Assembly: GCF_003201955.1 (NCBI RefSeq)
Contig: NZ_QJJM01000005.1
Coordinates: 202,046 to 266,045 of the forward strand
Origin: Blastomonas natatoria
Lineage (GTDB): Bacteria > Pseudomonadota > Alphaproteobacteria > Sphingomonadales > Sphingomonadaceae
DNA: 64,000 nucleotides
Direction of reading: 5' to 3'
Each line of letters opens with the position of its first letter. Position 1 is the stretch's first letter. Under the pieces are notes generated by a model that was not told the origin of the DNA, did no database searches, and worked only from the letters and a program-made list of their open reading frames with translations. Position numbers and translations under genes: made by a program. Below, one piece after another: positions 35,230 to 45,924 of the stretch.

Positions 35230-35677
35230 TCATTAAAGGATGGCGAGGGTGGCCATCTTTCGTCACCCCAAAACATTTCAGCGGCACCGTCAGCGATTCT
35301 GCAGTTTCGGAGACGATACGCCATTGCTCTCGGAGGCCAACGGGCAATTTCGAGAGGGTTCCCCACGCGACGATTGTCACTTCCGCTGCTTCCAGAATCT
35401 CCCTTAGATGCATAGCATTATCTGGACCGACAGGATCGCTTGCGCGAGCCAGATGCCGAATGTCGGTTGCCCTGTAAGCAAACACATTGCCGACGATGAC
35501 CTTCGACCAACCCAGCCGTTTTCCGAAACCGACCACCCGGCGGATCGTGGCATCGTCAACTTCCGCGTCGGCCGTGGACGGGTTAACCATAATGACCGCC
35601 GCAACGGGTCCGAACATGCTGACATTGCGCTCCAACCGGTAGCGGTAATTTTCGCAGGGGCTAAGCACCGCAGACAT
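35189..35677 (-). CDS. DUF1643 family protein
   Basis: ATG 35677 with GGAG upstream gives 162 residues; the longer open frame to 36067 lacks coherence. YRYRLERNVSMFGPVAAVIMVNPSTADAEVDDATIRRVVGF is the DUF1643 signature, and WGTLSKLPVGLREQW and GHPRHPLMI follow. The family is frequent in mobile regions and phages; its molecular role is not known to me. Its 3' end overlaps the dCTP-deaminase-fold gene tail to tail, so the two transcripts would be antisense over 41 nt. Confidence 0.82.
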   Translation of the reverse strand: MSAVLSPCENYRYRLERNVSMFGPVAAVIMVNPSTADAEVDDATIRRVVGFGKRLGWSKVIVGNVFAYRATDIRHLARASDPVGPDNAMHLREILEAAEVTIVAWGTLSKLPVGLREQWRIVSETAESLTVPLKCFGVTKDGHPRHPLMISYQTALEDWCGV

Positions 35678-36002
35678 TCGACACTCCACTTCTCGCACCC
35701 CCGCCCAACATTTTGCTTTGGAAAATCGATTCTGCGGACGCGATGCTACACCCTTCGCGTTGTTGCCGCCCGAAGTCCAGCAGCGACCAGGCGCACATAT
35801 TCCGTTGCTTCCCACTCCCCCCTTCCCCGCCGCAGAACCTTGCGCTAAGGGCTTGGCCGACTTATCGGTTGATGCATCGGCCCGCCGGCTTTCGCGCACA
35901 AAAAATGGTCGCGCGCGTCCCCATCCGGCCTGTCGGTGACGAACCGCCTGAGATCGGGCACCGCTTCGGTGCCGTGGGACACATAACTGGAAGGGACTCC
36001 AC
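35678..36002. other. intergenic region upstream of acnA
   Basis: No gene is supported in these 325 bases. It must hold the divergent promoters of DUF1643 and acnA. A ribosome site GGAAGGGA lies just before the acnA ATG. I see no clear -35/-10 pair, riboswitch or palindrome. Composition changes back to the host style around 35,800, which I take as the right border of the accessory island. Confidence 0.5.
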
Positions 36003-38671
<2,669 letters not shown>

Positions 38672-38675
<4 letters not shown>

Positions 38676-39340
38676 TGACAATCGTGTCTCGGGCCATCGT
38701 TGCGCTGTTCGGCGCCGCGATGGCCCTTGGCGCGTCCCCGATGGCGGCGGCGCAGCAGGCCCCGGCCCGCGCGGCAAGGCTGGCTGCGGATCCGCAAGAG
38801 GCCGGTCTCACCTGTTTCTACGCGGCCGTGGTGACCGGCGGCGGCAAGACCGAAGCTCTGGCCGAGGCGAGCTGGTTCCTGTTCGACCTGACCCGCCAGC
38901 AGACGGAAGGCGCGCCCGAAACATTCGCCGAGAAGCTCGAGGCCACGGCCAGTCTGCCCCCGCCCAATCTCGATACGCTCGCCGCCGATGCGCCGGCGCT
39001 GCTGCCGCAATGCGCCAGCCGCTATCCGCTGATCAGCTCTAAACGCGTCGTTACCCTGCCGTCCGATGCCTTTGCCCGCGACATGCAGTGCTTTGCCCTC
39101 ACCAGTTATCTAGCCGGCATGGCCGAGAGCGAGCTGGAAGACTCAGGCGAAAGCCCGTTCGGCAAGCGCGTCGCTGCGCTGGCGGACAGGCTCGCCGCCG
39201 GACTGAGCGAAGAGCGCGCGAAGGCGGCGGGGATTGCGGACGAAGCCGCGATGATCCGGCAATTCTCGCTCGCGCTGCGTGACATCAGCCCGCTCGGCAA
39301 TCCGATGAAGGTGCTGGAAGCCTGCGAGGCGGTGAATTGA
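38672..39340 (+). CDS. exported hypothetical protein
   Basis: The start ATG overlaps the acnA stop; a second ATG follows directly at 38675. The 222-residue product begins with a signal peptide ([26 protein letters not shown]) and no lipobox. The mature part is mainly helical, with three cysteines ([20 protein letters not shown]) that could form a disulfide. I do not recognise a family. Coupling to acnA suggests co-expression rather than a shared function. Confidence 0.75.
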
Positions 39341-39381
39341 CCGGCGCGGCTCCTCCGGCCGAGAAGCAGAGGAGCCGCTAG

Positions 39382-40026
39382 ATGCCGCGCCTGCGCCAGG
39401 TTCCGCGCGACGAGGCGGACGATTATGCGCGCAAGCTCTATACCGCTTTGTTCGGGGATCGCGATCCGGTCGAGCAGCCGGGTACCGCGACCGGCACGCC
39501 GGGCAACTGGTGGACGGTCTTCGCGCTCGTCCCCGATGCGTTCCGCCATACCACAGAGGGCTTCGGCTTCTATCGCTCCGACAAGCGTATGCTCGACCCC
39601 GCCTTGCGCGAGCTCGGCCAGACCCGCGCGGGCTATGCCGTGGGTTCGCGCTTCGTCTATTCGCAGCACATGAAGGCGGCGCGCTTTGCCGGGCTCAGCG
39701 AGGAACAGGTCGAGGCGATCGCGCACTGGCACGTGGCGGATTGCTTCACCCCGATCCAGCGCGCCGTGCTTGCCTATGCCGATGCGCTGGTGCTGCAGCA
39801 TGGCCGCGTGTCCGATGGCGTGTTCGCCGCGCTCAAGGCGGAGCTTTCGGACGAAGAGATTCTCGAACTGACCTATGTCACCGCGACCTATATGATGCAC
39901 GGTGTTATGAGCCGCGCGCTGCGGCTGGAATATGACGATGTCGACGATCCGGTGACCGAGGTGCCCGCATCCGAAGGCGCGACCGCCGATGTCATGGGCA
40001 TGGTCGATCGGCGGAAACGGGACTGA
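39382..40026 (+). CDS. carboxymuconolactone decarboxylase/AhpD-like protein
   Basis: The 214-residue all-alpha product matches the CMD/AhpD-like superfamily: MLDPALRELGQTRAGYAVGSRFVYSQHMKAARFAGLSEEQVEAI. The CxxC of peroxidase-type members is absent at the usual place (RFVYSQH), so it is not an AhpD-like reductase. It ends one base before the next gene, a VOC protein. The reaction is unknown. Confidence 0.82.
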   Translation: MPRLRQVPRDEADDYARKLYTALFGDRDPVEQPGTATGTPGNWWTVFALVPDAFRHTTEGFGFYRSDKRMLDPALRELGQTRAGYAVGSRFVYSQHMKAARFAGLSEEQVEAIAHWHVADCFTPIQRAVLAYADALVLQHGRVSDGVFAALKAELSDEEILELTYVTATYMMHGVMSRALRLEYDDVDDPVTEVPASEGATADVMGMVDRRKRD

Positions 40027-40027
40027 C

Positions 40028-40582
40028 ATGAGCTATCATCATCTCGCCATGGCGGCGCGCGACATGGCCGCGATCCACGATTTCTACGAGCGGATCACCG
40101 GCTTCGAGCTGGTCAAGGTCGAGATTGCGCCGATGATGGGTGGCGGCTGGGGCAAGCATTTCTTCTACCGCATGGACGGTGACGACAGCAGCTTCATCGC
40201 CTTCTGGGAGCTGAACGAGGTGCCGGGGGCCGAGGCACACGAGTTCAACCTCAACAAGGCGGCGCACATGCCGCCGGGGACCAACCATTTCGCCTTTGCC
40301 GTACACAGCGCCGAGGAGCTCGACGCGCGGCGCGACCAGTGGAACGCGGCGGGGCTCGACGTGCTCGAGATCGATCACAACTGGTGCCGGTCAATCTACA
40401 CCCGCGATCCCAATGGCAATATGGTCGAATTCTGCCTTACCACCGGCACGTTCAGCGATTCGGACCGGGCAAGGGCGCTTGCGGCACTCGACGAACGGAC
40501 GATGAATCCTTCGCCGCCGCCTGCGTCGATGCGGCAATGGCTGGCCAAGGAGCGGGTGGCCACGGAAACGCAAACCGCCTGA
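40028..40582 (+). CDS. VOC family protein
   Basis: ATG 40028 directly follows the preceding stop (TGACATG) and gives 184 residues. The single VOC domain has [45 protein letters not shown] and [14 protein letters not shown], with histidines 4-5, 92-95 and a Glu in NMVEF as likely metal ligands. Such proteins can be dioxygenases, glyoxalases or isomerases. The pairing with a carboxymuconolactone decarboxylase-like gene hints at a ring-cleavage or aldehyde pathway, but that is inference. Confidence 0.85.
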   Translation: MSYHHLAMAARDMAAIHDFYERITGFELVKVEIAPMMGGGWGKHFFYRMDGDDSSFIAFWELNEVPGAEAHEFNLNKAAHMPPGTNHFAFAVHSAEELDARRDQWNAAGLDVLEIDHNWCRSIYTRDPNGNMVEFCLTTGTFSDSDRARALAALDERTMNPSPPPASMRQWLAKERVATETQTA

Positions 40583-40597
40583 AAGGTCGGCGCGCGC

Positions 40598-40626
40598 TTG
40601 ACTTTCCACACCCCTCCCCTTATGCG
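40598..40626 (+). promoter_or_regulatory. candidate promoter of rpmH
   Basis: TTGACT (40598-40603), a 17-nt spacer and TATGCG (40621-40626) lie about 75 nt before the rpmH start, in a 116-nt gap. Good -35, acceptable -10 for an alphaproteobacterium. Confidence 0.5.
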
Positions 40627-40698
40627 CCCAACTTTCGCGGGGACGGCTCGGCCGGTTTCCGCAGCGAATCATTCACAACCGTTTTTCAGGAGTGCCGC

Positions 40699-40833
40699 AT
40701 GAAGCGCACATTTCAGCCCAGCAATCTCGTGCGCGCGCGTCGCCATGGTTTCCGTTCGCGCATGGCGACCCCGGGTGGCCGCGCCGTGCTGCGTGCACGC
40801 CGTGCCCGTGGCCGCAAGCGCCTGAGCGCCTGA
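40699..40833 (+). CDS. rpmH: 50S ribosomal protein L34
   Basis: The 44-residue basic product [18 protein letters not shown] continues [14 protein letters not shown], the invariant L34 sequence, with AGGAG nine bases before ATG 40699. L34 is a structural protein of the large subunit. It heads the conserved rpmH-rnpA-yidD-yidC-engB run. Confidence 0.98.
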   Translation: MKRTFQPSNLVRARRHGFRSRMATPGGRAVLRARRARGRKRLSA

Positions 40834-40888
40834 TCGGGCCGCCGCCCGTGGTTGCGGGCGCGCACGGTAATCTGGACACGGACAATGC

Positions 40889-40916
40889 GGGCGCTCCGGA
40901 AGGCTCCGGGGCGCCC
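40889..40916 (+). promoter_or_regulatory. hairpin just before rnpA
   Basis: GGGCGCTCCGG pairs with CCGGGGCGCCC (11 bp with one G-U pair) around a 6-nt loop, ending 6 bases before the proposed rnpA start. No U-run follows, so it is not a standard terminator. It could act as a processing site or limit rnpA translation relative to rpmH. Inference. Confidence 0.4.
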
Positions 40917-40922
40917 GTTGTC

Positions 40923-41291
40923 ATGCGGCAACGCTCCGATTTCCTCGCCGCCAACGGGGGCCTGCGCGTCGGCACGCCGGGCTTCGTGCTGCTGGTGAAA
41001 TCGCGCGCGGACCAGAATGCGCAGGCGCGGATCGGCTATACCGTCACCAAGAAGACCGGCAATGCCGTCGTGCGCAACCGCATCAAGCGGCGCTTTCGCG
41101 AGCTGGCGCGCGCGTTGCTGCCCGAACACGGAATCGCGGGCGCAGATCATGTGCTGATCGGGCGCACCGACGCACTGACCCGCGACTTTGCCGCGATGAA
41201 GGCTGATCTCGAGCGCGCGCTCGCCCGGGTGCGCGAAGGCAAGGCGAGTTCGGACCGCCGCCCGCAGCATGGCAAGCCGCGCAGGCGCTGA
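40923..41291 (+). CDS. rnpA: ribonuclease P protein component
   Basis: ATG 40923 gives 122 residues starting MRQRSDFLAANGG, with the family core ARIGYTVTKKTGNAVVRNRIKRRFRE (RNR motif). RnpA assists the RNA subunit in cutting tRNA 5' leaders. The start is not certain: family members often have a few residues before the RSDFL block, and an in-frame GTG at 40848 would add 25 codons; no strong ribosome site marks either. Confidence 0.92.
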   Translation: MRQRSDFLAANGGLRVGTPGFVLLVKSRADQNAQARIGYTVTKKTGNAVVRNRIKRRFRELARALLPEHGIAGADHVLIGRTDALTRDFAAMKADLERALARVREGKASSDRRPQHGKPRRR

Positions 41292-41385
41292 TGCCGCGTC
41301 GCCGGTCGTTCGCCCGCATGCACCTGTCTAACGGCGCTGGCACATCGGGTGCGTTCTGGTCGAGGGCAGGGGGCATGGAGCATAA

Positions 41386-41595
41386 ATGCGCCAGATCCTG
41401 ATCCTCATCGCCCGCGCCTGGCAGCTCGGCCCCTCGCGGGTGCTGCCGCCCAGCTGCCGCTACAGCCCCAGTTGCTCGCAATATGCCATCGAAGCGCTGA
41501 CGAAATACGGTGCGATTAAGGGTGGCTGGCTGGCGATGAAGCGGCTATTGCGCTGTCACCCATGGGGCGGGCACGGCGATGATCCGGTGCCCTGA
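41386..41595 (+). CDS. yidD: membrane protein insertion efficiency factor YidD
   Basis: The 69-residue product has the YidD signature PPSCRYSPSCSQYAIEALTKYGAIKGGWLAMKRLLRCHPWG with its conserved cysteines and an amphipathic N-terminus (ILILIARAWQ). It sits between rnpA and yidC, as in most bacteria, and assists YidC-dependent insertion at the inner membrane. Confidence 0.95.
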   Translation: MRQILILIARAWQLGPSRVLPPSCRYSPSCSQYAIEALTKYGAIKGGWLAMKRLLRCHPWGGHGDDPVP

Positions 41596-41641
41596 TGCAC
41601 AAATGCGCCCCCTTATGAATTGCCGGAAGAAGGTTTGAAGC

Positions 41642-43405
41642 GTGGAGAATCAGCGTAACGTCATCCTGGCCATCGGTTTGATGGCTCTGGTCCTGTTCGG
41701 ATGGCCTTATGCGCTGGAGTTCTTCTATCCCGCGCGCCCGGCGACGATCGAGGATGCGGTCGAAGCCCCGCGCCCCGGCCTCAAGAACAGCAATGCCGTA
41801 CCCGATACCGGCACCGCGCCCAAGGTGATCCGTGAGCGCAAGGCGGTGATCGCCGGCTCCGCGCGCGTTCCGATCGATGCGCCGCGCGTCGCCGGATCGA
41901 TCAACCTCACCGGCGCGCGGCTCGACGATCTGGTGCTCAAGGATTATCGCGAGAAGCTCGACAAGAATTCGGACCTGGTCCACCTGTTCTCGCCCGCGGG
42001 CACCGGGGACCAGTATTTCGCGCAGTTCGGCTGGATCGGGGAGGGGGTCACCGTCCCCACGAGCCAGACCGTCTGGACCGCGAATGGCAGCAAGCTGACG
42101 CAGAAGACGCCAGTGACCCTGAGCTGGACGAACCCGGCGGGCCAGCGCTTCGAGATCACTTATGCGATCGATGCCAATTATCTGATCACCGTCACCCAGC
42201 GCTTCGTGAACACCGGCCCTGCGCCCGCGATCGTGCGTCCGCTGGGGCTGATCAACCGCACCAGCGCCAATGCCGATCCCAGCACCTGGACGGTGCGCAA
42301 CGGGCCTTTGGGCGTGTTCGACGATGTCGCCGATTTCGACGTGCATTATGACGATCTCGACGAAAACCCGAAAAAGCTGGTCGAATATACCGGCAATATC
42401 GACTGGCTCGGCTTTACCGACCATTACTGGCTCTCGGCGCTGATTCCCGCGCCCGACACCAAGGGCCAGATGGCAGGCAATTTCCGCGCGCTGGGCGGCA
42501 AGCTCTACCAGTCCGAGCTGCTGTTCGACACGACCGTGGTGGCCCCCGGCCGACAGATCGAGACGAAATCGATGCTGTTTGCCGGTGCCAAGGAAACCGA
42601 GCTGCTCGACGATTATGTCGACGCCAAGAATATCAAGCTGCTCGACCGCGCGGTCGACTGGGGCTGGTTCATCTGGTTCGAAAAGCCGATCTTCAAGCTG
42701 CTCAACTGGCTGTTCGAGCAGGTCGGCAATTTCGGCGTGGCGATCATCCTGCTCACCATCATCATCCGCGGCCTGATGTTCCCGATTGCGCAGAAGCAGT
42801 TCGCCTCGATGGCGCAGATGCGCGCGGTGCAGCCCAAGATGAAGGCGCTGCAGGAACGCTACAAGGACGACAAGCAGAAGCTCCAGCAGGAGATGATGGA
42901 GCTGTACCGCAAGGAAAAGGTCAATCCGCTCGCCGGATGCCTGCCGATGTTCCTGCAGATCCCGGTCTTCTTCGCGCTCTACAAGGTGCTGCTGCTGGCG
43001 ATCGAAATGCGTCACCAGCCGTTCGCGCTGTGGATCAAGGACCTCTCGGCACCCGACCCGCTGACTCCGGTCAACCTGTTCGGCCTGCTGCCCTTCGATC
43101 CGCCGAGCATGATTGCCATCGGCGTGCTGCCGATCATCCTGGGCGTTACCATGTGGCTACAGTTCAAGCTCAATCCCGCGCCGATGGACCCGGTCCAGCA
43201 GCAGGTCTTCTCGATCATGCCCTGGGTGCTGATGTTCGTGATGGCGCCGTTTGCCGCCGGGCTTCAGCTCTACTGGGCGATGTCGAACGTGCTGACGATC
43301 GCGCAGCAGAAATGGCTCTACAGCCGCCATCCGCAGTTGAAGGAGCTGGCGGCAAAAGAGGCAGCAGAGAAGGCGGCCAAGGCCGACGGCAAGGGCAAGG
43401 CGTGA
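41642..43405 (+). CDS. yidC: membrane protein insertase YidC
   Basis: The 587-residue product starts at GTG 41642 (MENQRNVILAIGLMALVLFGWPY), with the N-terminal membrane helix at about 7-22, the large periplasmic domain (about 60-340) and the conserved 60-kDa insertase domain after about residue 350, where MFPIAQKQFASMAQMRAVQPKMKALQERYKDD and the GCLPMFLQIPVFFALYKVL segment fall. YidC inserts and folds inner-membrane proteins alone or with SecYEG. A repeat (copy C) separates it from engB. Confidence 0.96.
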   Translation: MENQRNVILAIGLMALVLFGWPYALEFFYPARPATIEDAVEAPRPGLKNSNAVPDTGTAPKVIRERKAVIAGSARVPIDAPRVAGSINLTGARLDDLVLKDYREKLDKNSDLVHLFSPAGTGDQYFAQFGWIGEGVTVPTSQTVWTANGSKLTQKTPVTLSWTNPAGQRFEITYAIDANYLITVTQRFVNTGPAPAIVRPLGLINRTSANADPSTWTVRNGPLGVFDDVADFDVHYDDLDENPKKLVEYTGNIDWLGFTDHYWLSALIPAPDTKGQMAGNFRALGGKLYQSELLFDTTVVAPGRQIETKSMLFAGAKETELLDDYVDAKNIKLLDRAVDWGWFIWFEKPIFKLLNWLFEQVGNFGVAIILLTIIIRGLMFPIAQKQFASMAQMRAVQPKMKALQERYKDDKQKLQQEMMELYRKEKVNPLAGCLPMFLQIPVFFALYKVLLLAIEMRHQPFALWIKDLSAPDPLTPVNLFGLLPFDPPSMIAIGVLPIILGVTMWLQFKLNPAPMDPVQQQVFSIMPWVLMFVMAPFAAGLQLYWAMSNVLTIAQQKWLYSRHPQLKELAAKEAAEKAAKADGKGKA

Positions 43406-43425
43406 GCATCGCCTTCTCTCCCTTC

Positions 43426-43506
43426 GTCACTCCCGCGCAGGCGGGGGTCCCGCTATCCTTCACAGCCTTCTCGCAGAAGCGGGATTCCCGCGTTCGCGGG
43501 AATGAC
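43426..43506. repeat. REP-doublet-like element, copy C
   Basis: An 81-bp element starting GTCACTCCCGCGCAGG (one T where the others have C) and ending TTCGCGGGAATGAC. It begins 20 nt after yidC and ends directly before the engB ribosome site AGGAAGGGG, so it sits inside an otherwise co-directional gene run. Confidence 0.9.
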
Positions 43507-43525
43507 AGGAAGGGGTGCAGCGCCC

Positions 43526-44170
43526 ATGGATGAACCCATCATCCACCCGCTGCTTCAGGAAGCGAACCGGCTGTTTTCCGGTTCGGTCACCTTCCTCAAG
43601 TCCGCGCCCTCGCTCGAATTCCTGCCGCCGCCGACCGTGCCGGAAATCGCCTTTGCCGGCCGCTCGAATGTCGGCAAGTCCTCGCTGCTCAACGCGCTGG
43701 TCGGCAGGCGCGCGATCGCGCGCACCTCGGTGACGCCGGGACGCACGCAGGAGCTCAATTTCTTCGACGTGGGCGATCCGCCGCGCTTTCGCGTGGTCGA
43801 CATGCCCGGCTATGGCTTTGCCAAGGCGCCCAAGGATGTCGTCAAGAAATGGCGCTTCCTGATCAACGACTATCTGCGCGGCCGCGTGGTCCTGAAGCGG
43901 ACCCTGGTGCTGATCGACAGCCGCCATGGCGTGAAGCCGGTCGATCTCGACGTCATGAAGATGCTCGACGAGGCGGCGGTCAGCTATCGCCTCGTCCTGA
44001 CCAAGGCCGACAAGATCAAGGCGAGCGAGCTGGAGCGGGTCGCCGACCTGACCCGCGCCGAGGCGCGCAAGCATGCCGCAGCCTTCCCCGATGTCATCAT
44101 CACCTCGTCGGAAAAGCGCATGGGGATTGACGATCTGCGCGGCTTTGTGATGGATTCGATCAGCGAGTAA
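43526..44170 (+). CDS. engB: ribosome biogenesis GTPase EngB (YsxC/YihA)
   Basis: ATG 43526 (MDEPIIHPLLQEANRLFSGS) gives 214 residues; an in-frame ATG at 43502 lies inside the repeat and is unlikely. GTPase motifs are GRSNVGKSS (G1), DMPGYGFA (G3) and TKADK (G4). EngB acts in 50S assembly. AGGAAGGGG upstream supports this start. Confidence 0.93.
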   Translation: MDEPIIHPLLQEANRLFSGSVTFLKSAPSLEFLPPPTVPEIAFAGRSNVGKSSLLNALVGRRAIARTSVTPGRTQELNFFDVGDPPRFRVVDMPGYGFAKAPKDVVKKWRFLINDYLRGRVVLKRTLVLIDSRHGVKPVDLDVMKMLDEAAVSYRLVLTKADKIKASELERVADLTRAEARKHAAAFPDVIITSSEKRMGIDDLRGFVMDSISE

Positions 44171-44292
44171 CCTTTTCCCGCCAGTCCCCTTTTCCGGCAG
44201 ATGCCGGAATCCGGTAGCGGGATTGTGCAGTCTGACTCCTGGGCTTCGGCTTACGCTGGCGAACGGACAGACGAGAGTTTCAGGGGGCAGCG

Positions 44293-44946
44293 ATGAAGCT
44301 TTATATCGGCAACAAGAACTATTCGAGCTGGTCGCTGCGCGGCTGGCTGGCGTGCAAGCAATCGGGGCTGCCGTTCGAGGAAGTGGTCGTGCCGCTGTAC
44401 GACGAGGCATGGCCCGAGCGGCGGCAGGCGCCCGAATTCCAGCCTTCCGCCGGCAAGGTACCGGTGCTGTGGGATGGCGAGGCGGTGGTATGGGATTCGC
44501 TCGCCATCATCGACTGGCTGGCCGACAGGACGCACCGCGACCGCTTCTGGCCGAAGGACCCGGTCGCCGCTGCGCTCGCCCGGTCGATGGCGGCGGAAAT
44601 GCACGCCGGTTTTCTTCCCCTGCGCCGCGAATGCGGCATGAACATGCGCCAGCGGTACGATGATTTCAGCGTCAGCCCCGAAGTGCATCAGGACGTGATG
44701 CGCATATTGTCGCTCTGGGCGGAGGCGCGCGCGCGCTTCGGGCGCGGCGGGCCGTTCCTGTTCGGCAGCTTCAGCGCGGCAGACATCATGTTCGCGCCGG
44801 TCATCACCCGCTTCCAGACCTATGGCATCACGCTGCCCGGCTTCGCGCAGGCCTATAGCGAGGCGATCCTGGGGCACGAATGGATGGTCGACTGGGCGGA
44901 AGCGGCGAAAGCCGAACCCTGGGTCATCGAGCGGTTCGAGCGCTGA
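44293..44946 (+). CDS. glutathione S-transferase family protein
   Basis: The 217-residue product has an N-terminal thioredoxin-like domain (KLYIGNKNYSSWSLRGWLACKQSGLPF, with GKVPVLWDGEAVVWDSLAI for glutathione binding, residues 50-72) and a C-terminal helical domain. The catalytic Ser/Tyr candidates are in NYSSWS. Substrate unknown. It is followed by a perfect hairpin with a T-run. Confidence 0.88.
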   Translation: MKLYIGNKNYSSWSLRGWLACKQSGLPFEEVVVPLYDEAWPERRQAPEFQPSAGKVPVLWDGEAVVWDSLAIIDWLADRTHRDRFWPKDPVAAALARSMAAEMHAGFLPLRRECGMNMRQRYDDFSVSPEVHQDVMRILSLWAEARARFGRGGPFLFGSFSAADIMFAPVITRFQTYGITLPGFAQAYSEAILGHEWMVDWAEAAKAEPWVIERFER

Positions 44947-44953
44947 GCCTAGT

Positions 44954-44994
44954 CTAGAGCGTTTTCAAATTGAGCGAAAACGCTCTAGTTTTTT
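44954..44994 (+). terminator. intrinsic terminator of the GST gene (first hairpin of composite repeat)
   Basis: CTAGAGCGTTTT and AAAACGCTCTAG form a perfect 12-bp stem around an 11-nt loop, followed by TTTTTT. It lies 8 nt after the GST stop. It is also the left arm of the composite repeat that continues to 45108. Confidence 0.85.
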
Positions 44995-45108
44995 GGATGC
45001 CGCATTTTCCGAGCCGTTGACCGTAAACGGTCAACTTGAAAATGCTCTAGATATTTGTTGTCGCATGATTTTCTGACAAAAACCGGTTCCCACTTTTTGT
45101 CATCATGC
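44954..45108. repeat. composite multi-hairpin repeat
   Basis: A 155-bp intergenic block of stacked palindromes: hairpin 1 (44954-44988); GCATTTTC at 45002-45009 pairing with GAAAATGC at 45038-45045 around an inner GTTGACCGT/ACGGTCAAC hairpin (45016-45035); and hairpin 3 (45063-45108) with TGACAAAAA/TTTTTGTCA and outer GCATGA/TCATGC. The TTCCCACTTTTTGTCATCATGC-like right end resembles dispersed alphaproteobacterial repeats I have seen elsewhere. It overlaps the stop codon of the next, minus-strand, gene. Confidence 0.8.
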
Positions 45109-45912
45109 TTTGCCGCCGCCGCGCAGGATCGCGGCGAGGCCAGCCTCGTAATCCGGATAGGCAAGCTGCCAGCCGAGCAGCCGCTTGGCTTTGCCGTTCG
45201 AAACGCGCCGGTTCTCGGCATAGAAGCCCAGCGCCATTGGCGAGAGATTTGCCTCCTCCAGCGACTGTAGTGGCGGTATCGGCGCGCCCAATAGCCGGGA
45301 CGCCGCCTCGATCACCCGGTTTTGCGAGCAGGGCAGGTCGTCGCCCAGATTGTAGACGCCCGCCGGGCCGTCGAACGAGGCGATGACGCCGCCTGTAATA
45401 TCATCGACGTGCACCCGGCTGAACACCTGGTCCGGCATCGCGATACGTTTCGCGGTGCCATCGCGCACCCGGTCGAGCGCGCTGCGGCCCGGGCCGTAGA
45501 TCCCCGGCAGCCGCAACACCCGTACCCGGCTGTCGAGCGCCTGCCAGACGAGATCCGCTTCGGTCCGCGCATTGCGCCTGCCCGTGCCGACCACCGAGGC
45601 TTCGTCCACCCACGCCCCTCCGGCATCGCCATAGACCCCGGTCGAGGACAGATAGCCGATCCAGCGGGCAGGCGCCGTGCGCAGGATGTCGGCATATTGG
45701 GTGAGCACCGGATCGAGCCCGGTGGTGCGATCGGGCGGGACGCTCGAGAGCACGTGCGTTGCGTCGGCCAGGGCAGCGTGGACGGTGGCGGTATCGGCAA
45801 AATCGACATCGCCGGCCCGGCCGGTGCCGCGCACCTGCCAGCCATCCGCCCGCAGCCTTTGCGCCAGCCGCGATGCGGAATAGCCCATGCCGAAGATGAA
45901 CATATGGCTCAT
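45103..45912 (-). CDS. NAD(P)-binding, atypical SDR (YeeZ-like) protein
   Basis: The 269-residue product begins MSHMFIFGMGYSASRLAQRL, an atypical Rossmann loop, and has YLSSTGVYGDAGGAWVDE and RLPGIYGPGRSALDR like the NAD-dependent epimerase/dehydratase family (YeeZ-type). No YxxxK pair is obvious, so catalysis is uncertain. Its last codons and stop are encoded by the composite repeat, suggesting repeat insertion fixed the present C-terminus. It lies 12 nt after gltX on the same strand. Confidence 0.8.
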   Translation of the reverse strand: MSHMFIFGMGYSASRLAQRLRADGWQVRGTGRAGDVDFADTATVHAALADATHVLSSVPPDRTTGLDPVLTQYADILRTAPARWIGYLSSTGVYGDAGGAWVDEASVVGTGRRNARTEADLVWQALDSRVRVLRLPGIYGPGRSALDRVRDGTAKRIAMPDQVFSRVHVDDITGGVIASFDGPAGVYNLGDDLPCSQNRVIEAASRLLGAPIPPLQSLEEANLSPMALGFYAENRRVSNGKAKRLLGWQLAYPDYEAGLAAILRGGGKA

Positions 45913-45924
45913 GTGCGCGGGAAC

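Noticed and set aside
44171..44292. additional degenerate copy of the REP-like element (CCGGCAGATGCCGG hairpin and AGCGGGATT)
   Set aside because: Only a small hairpin and a short AGCGGGATT match; the second arm and GTCA/TGAC ends are missing.
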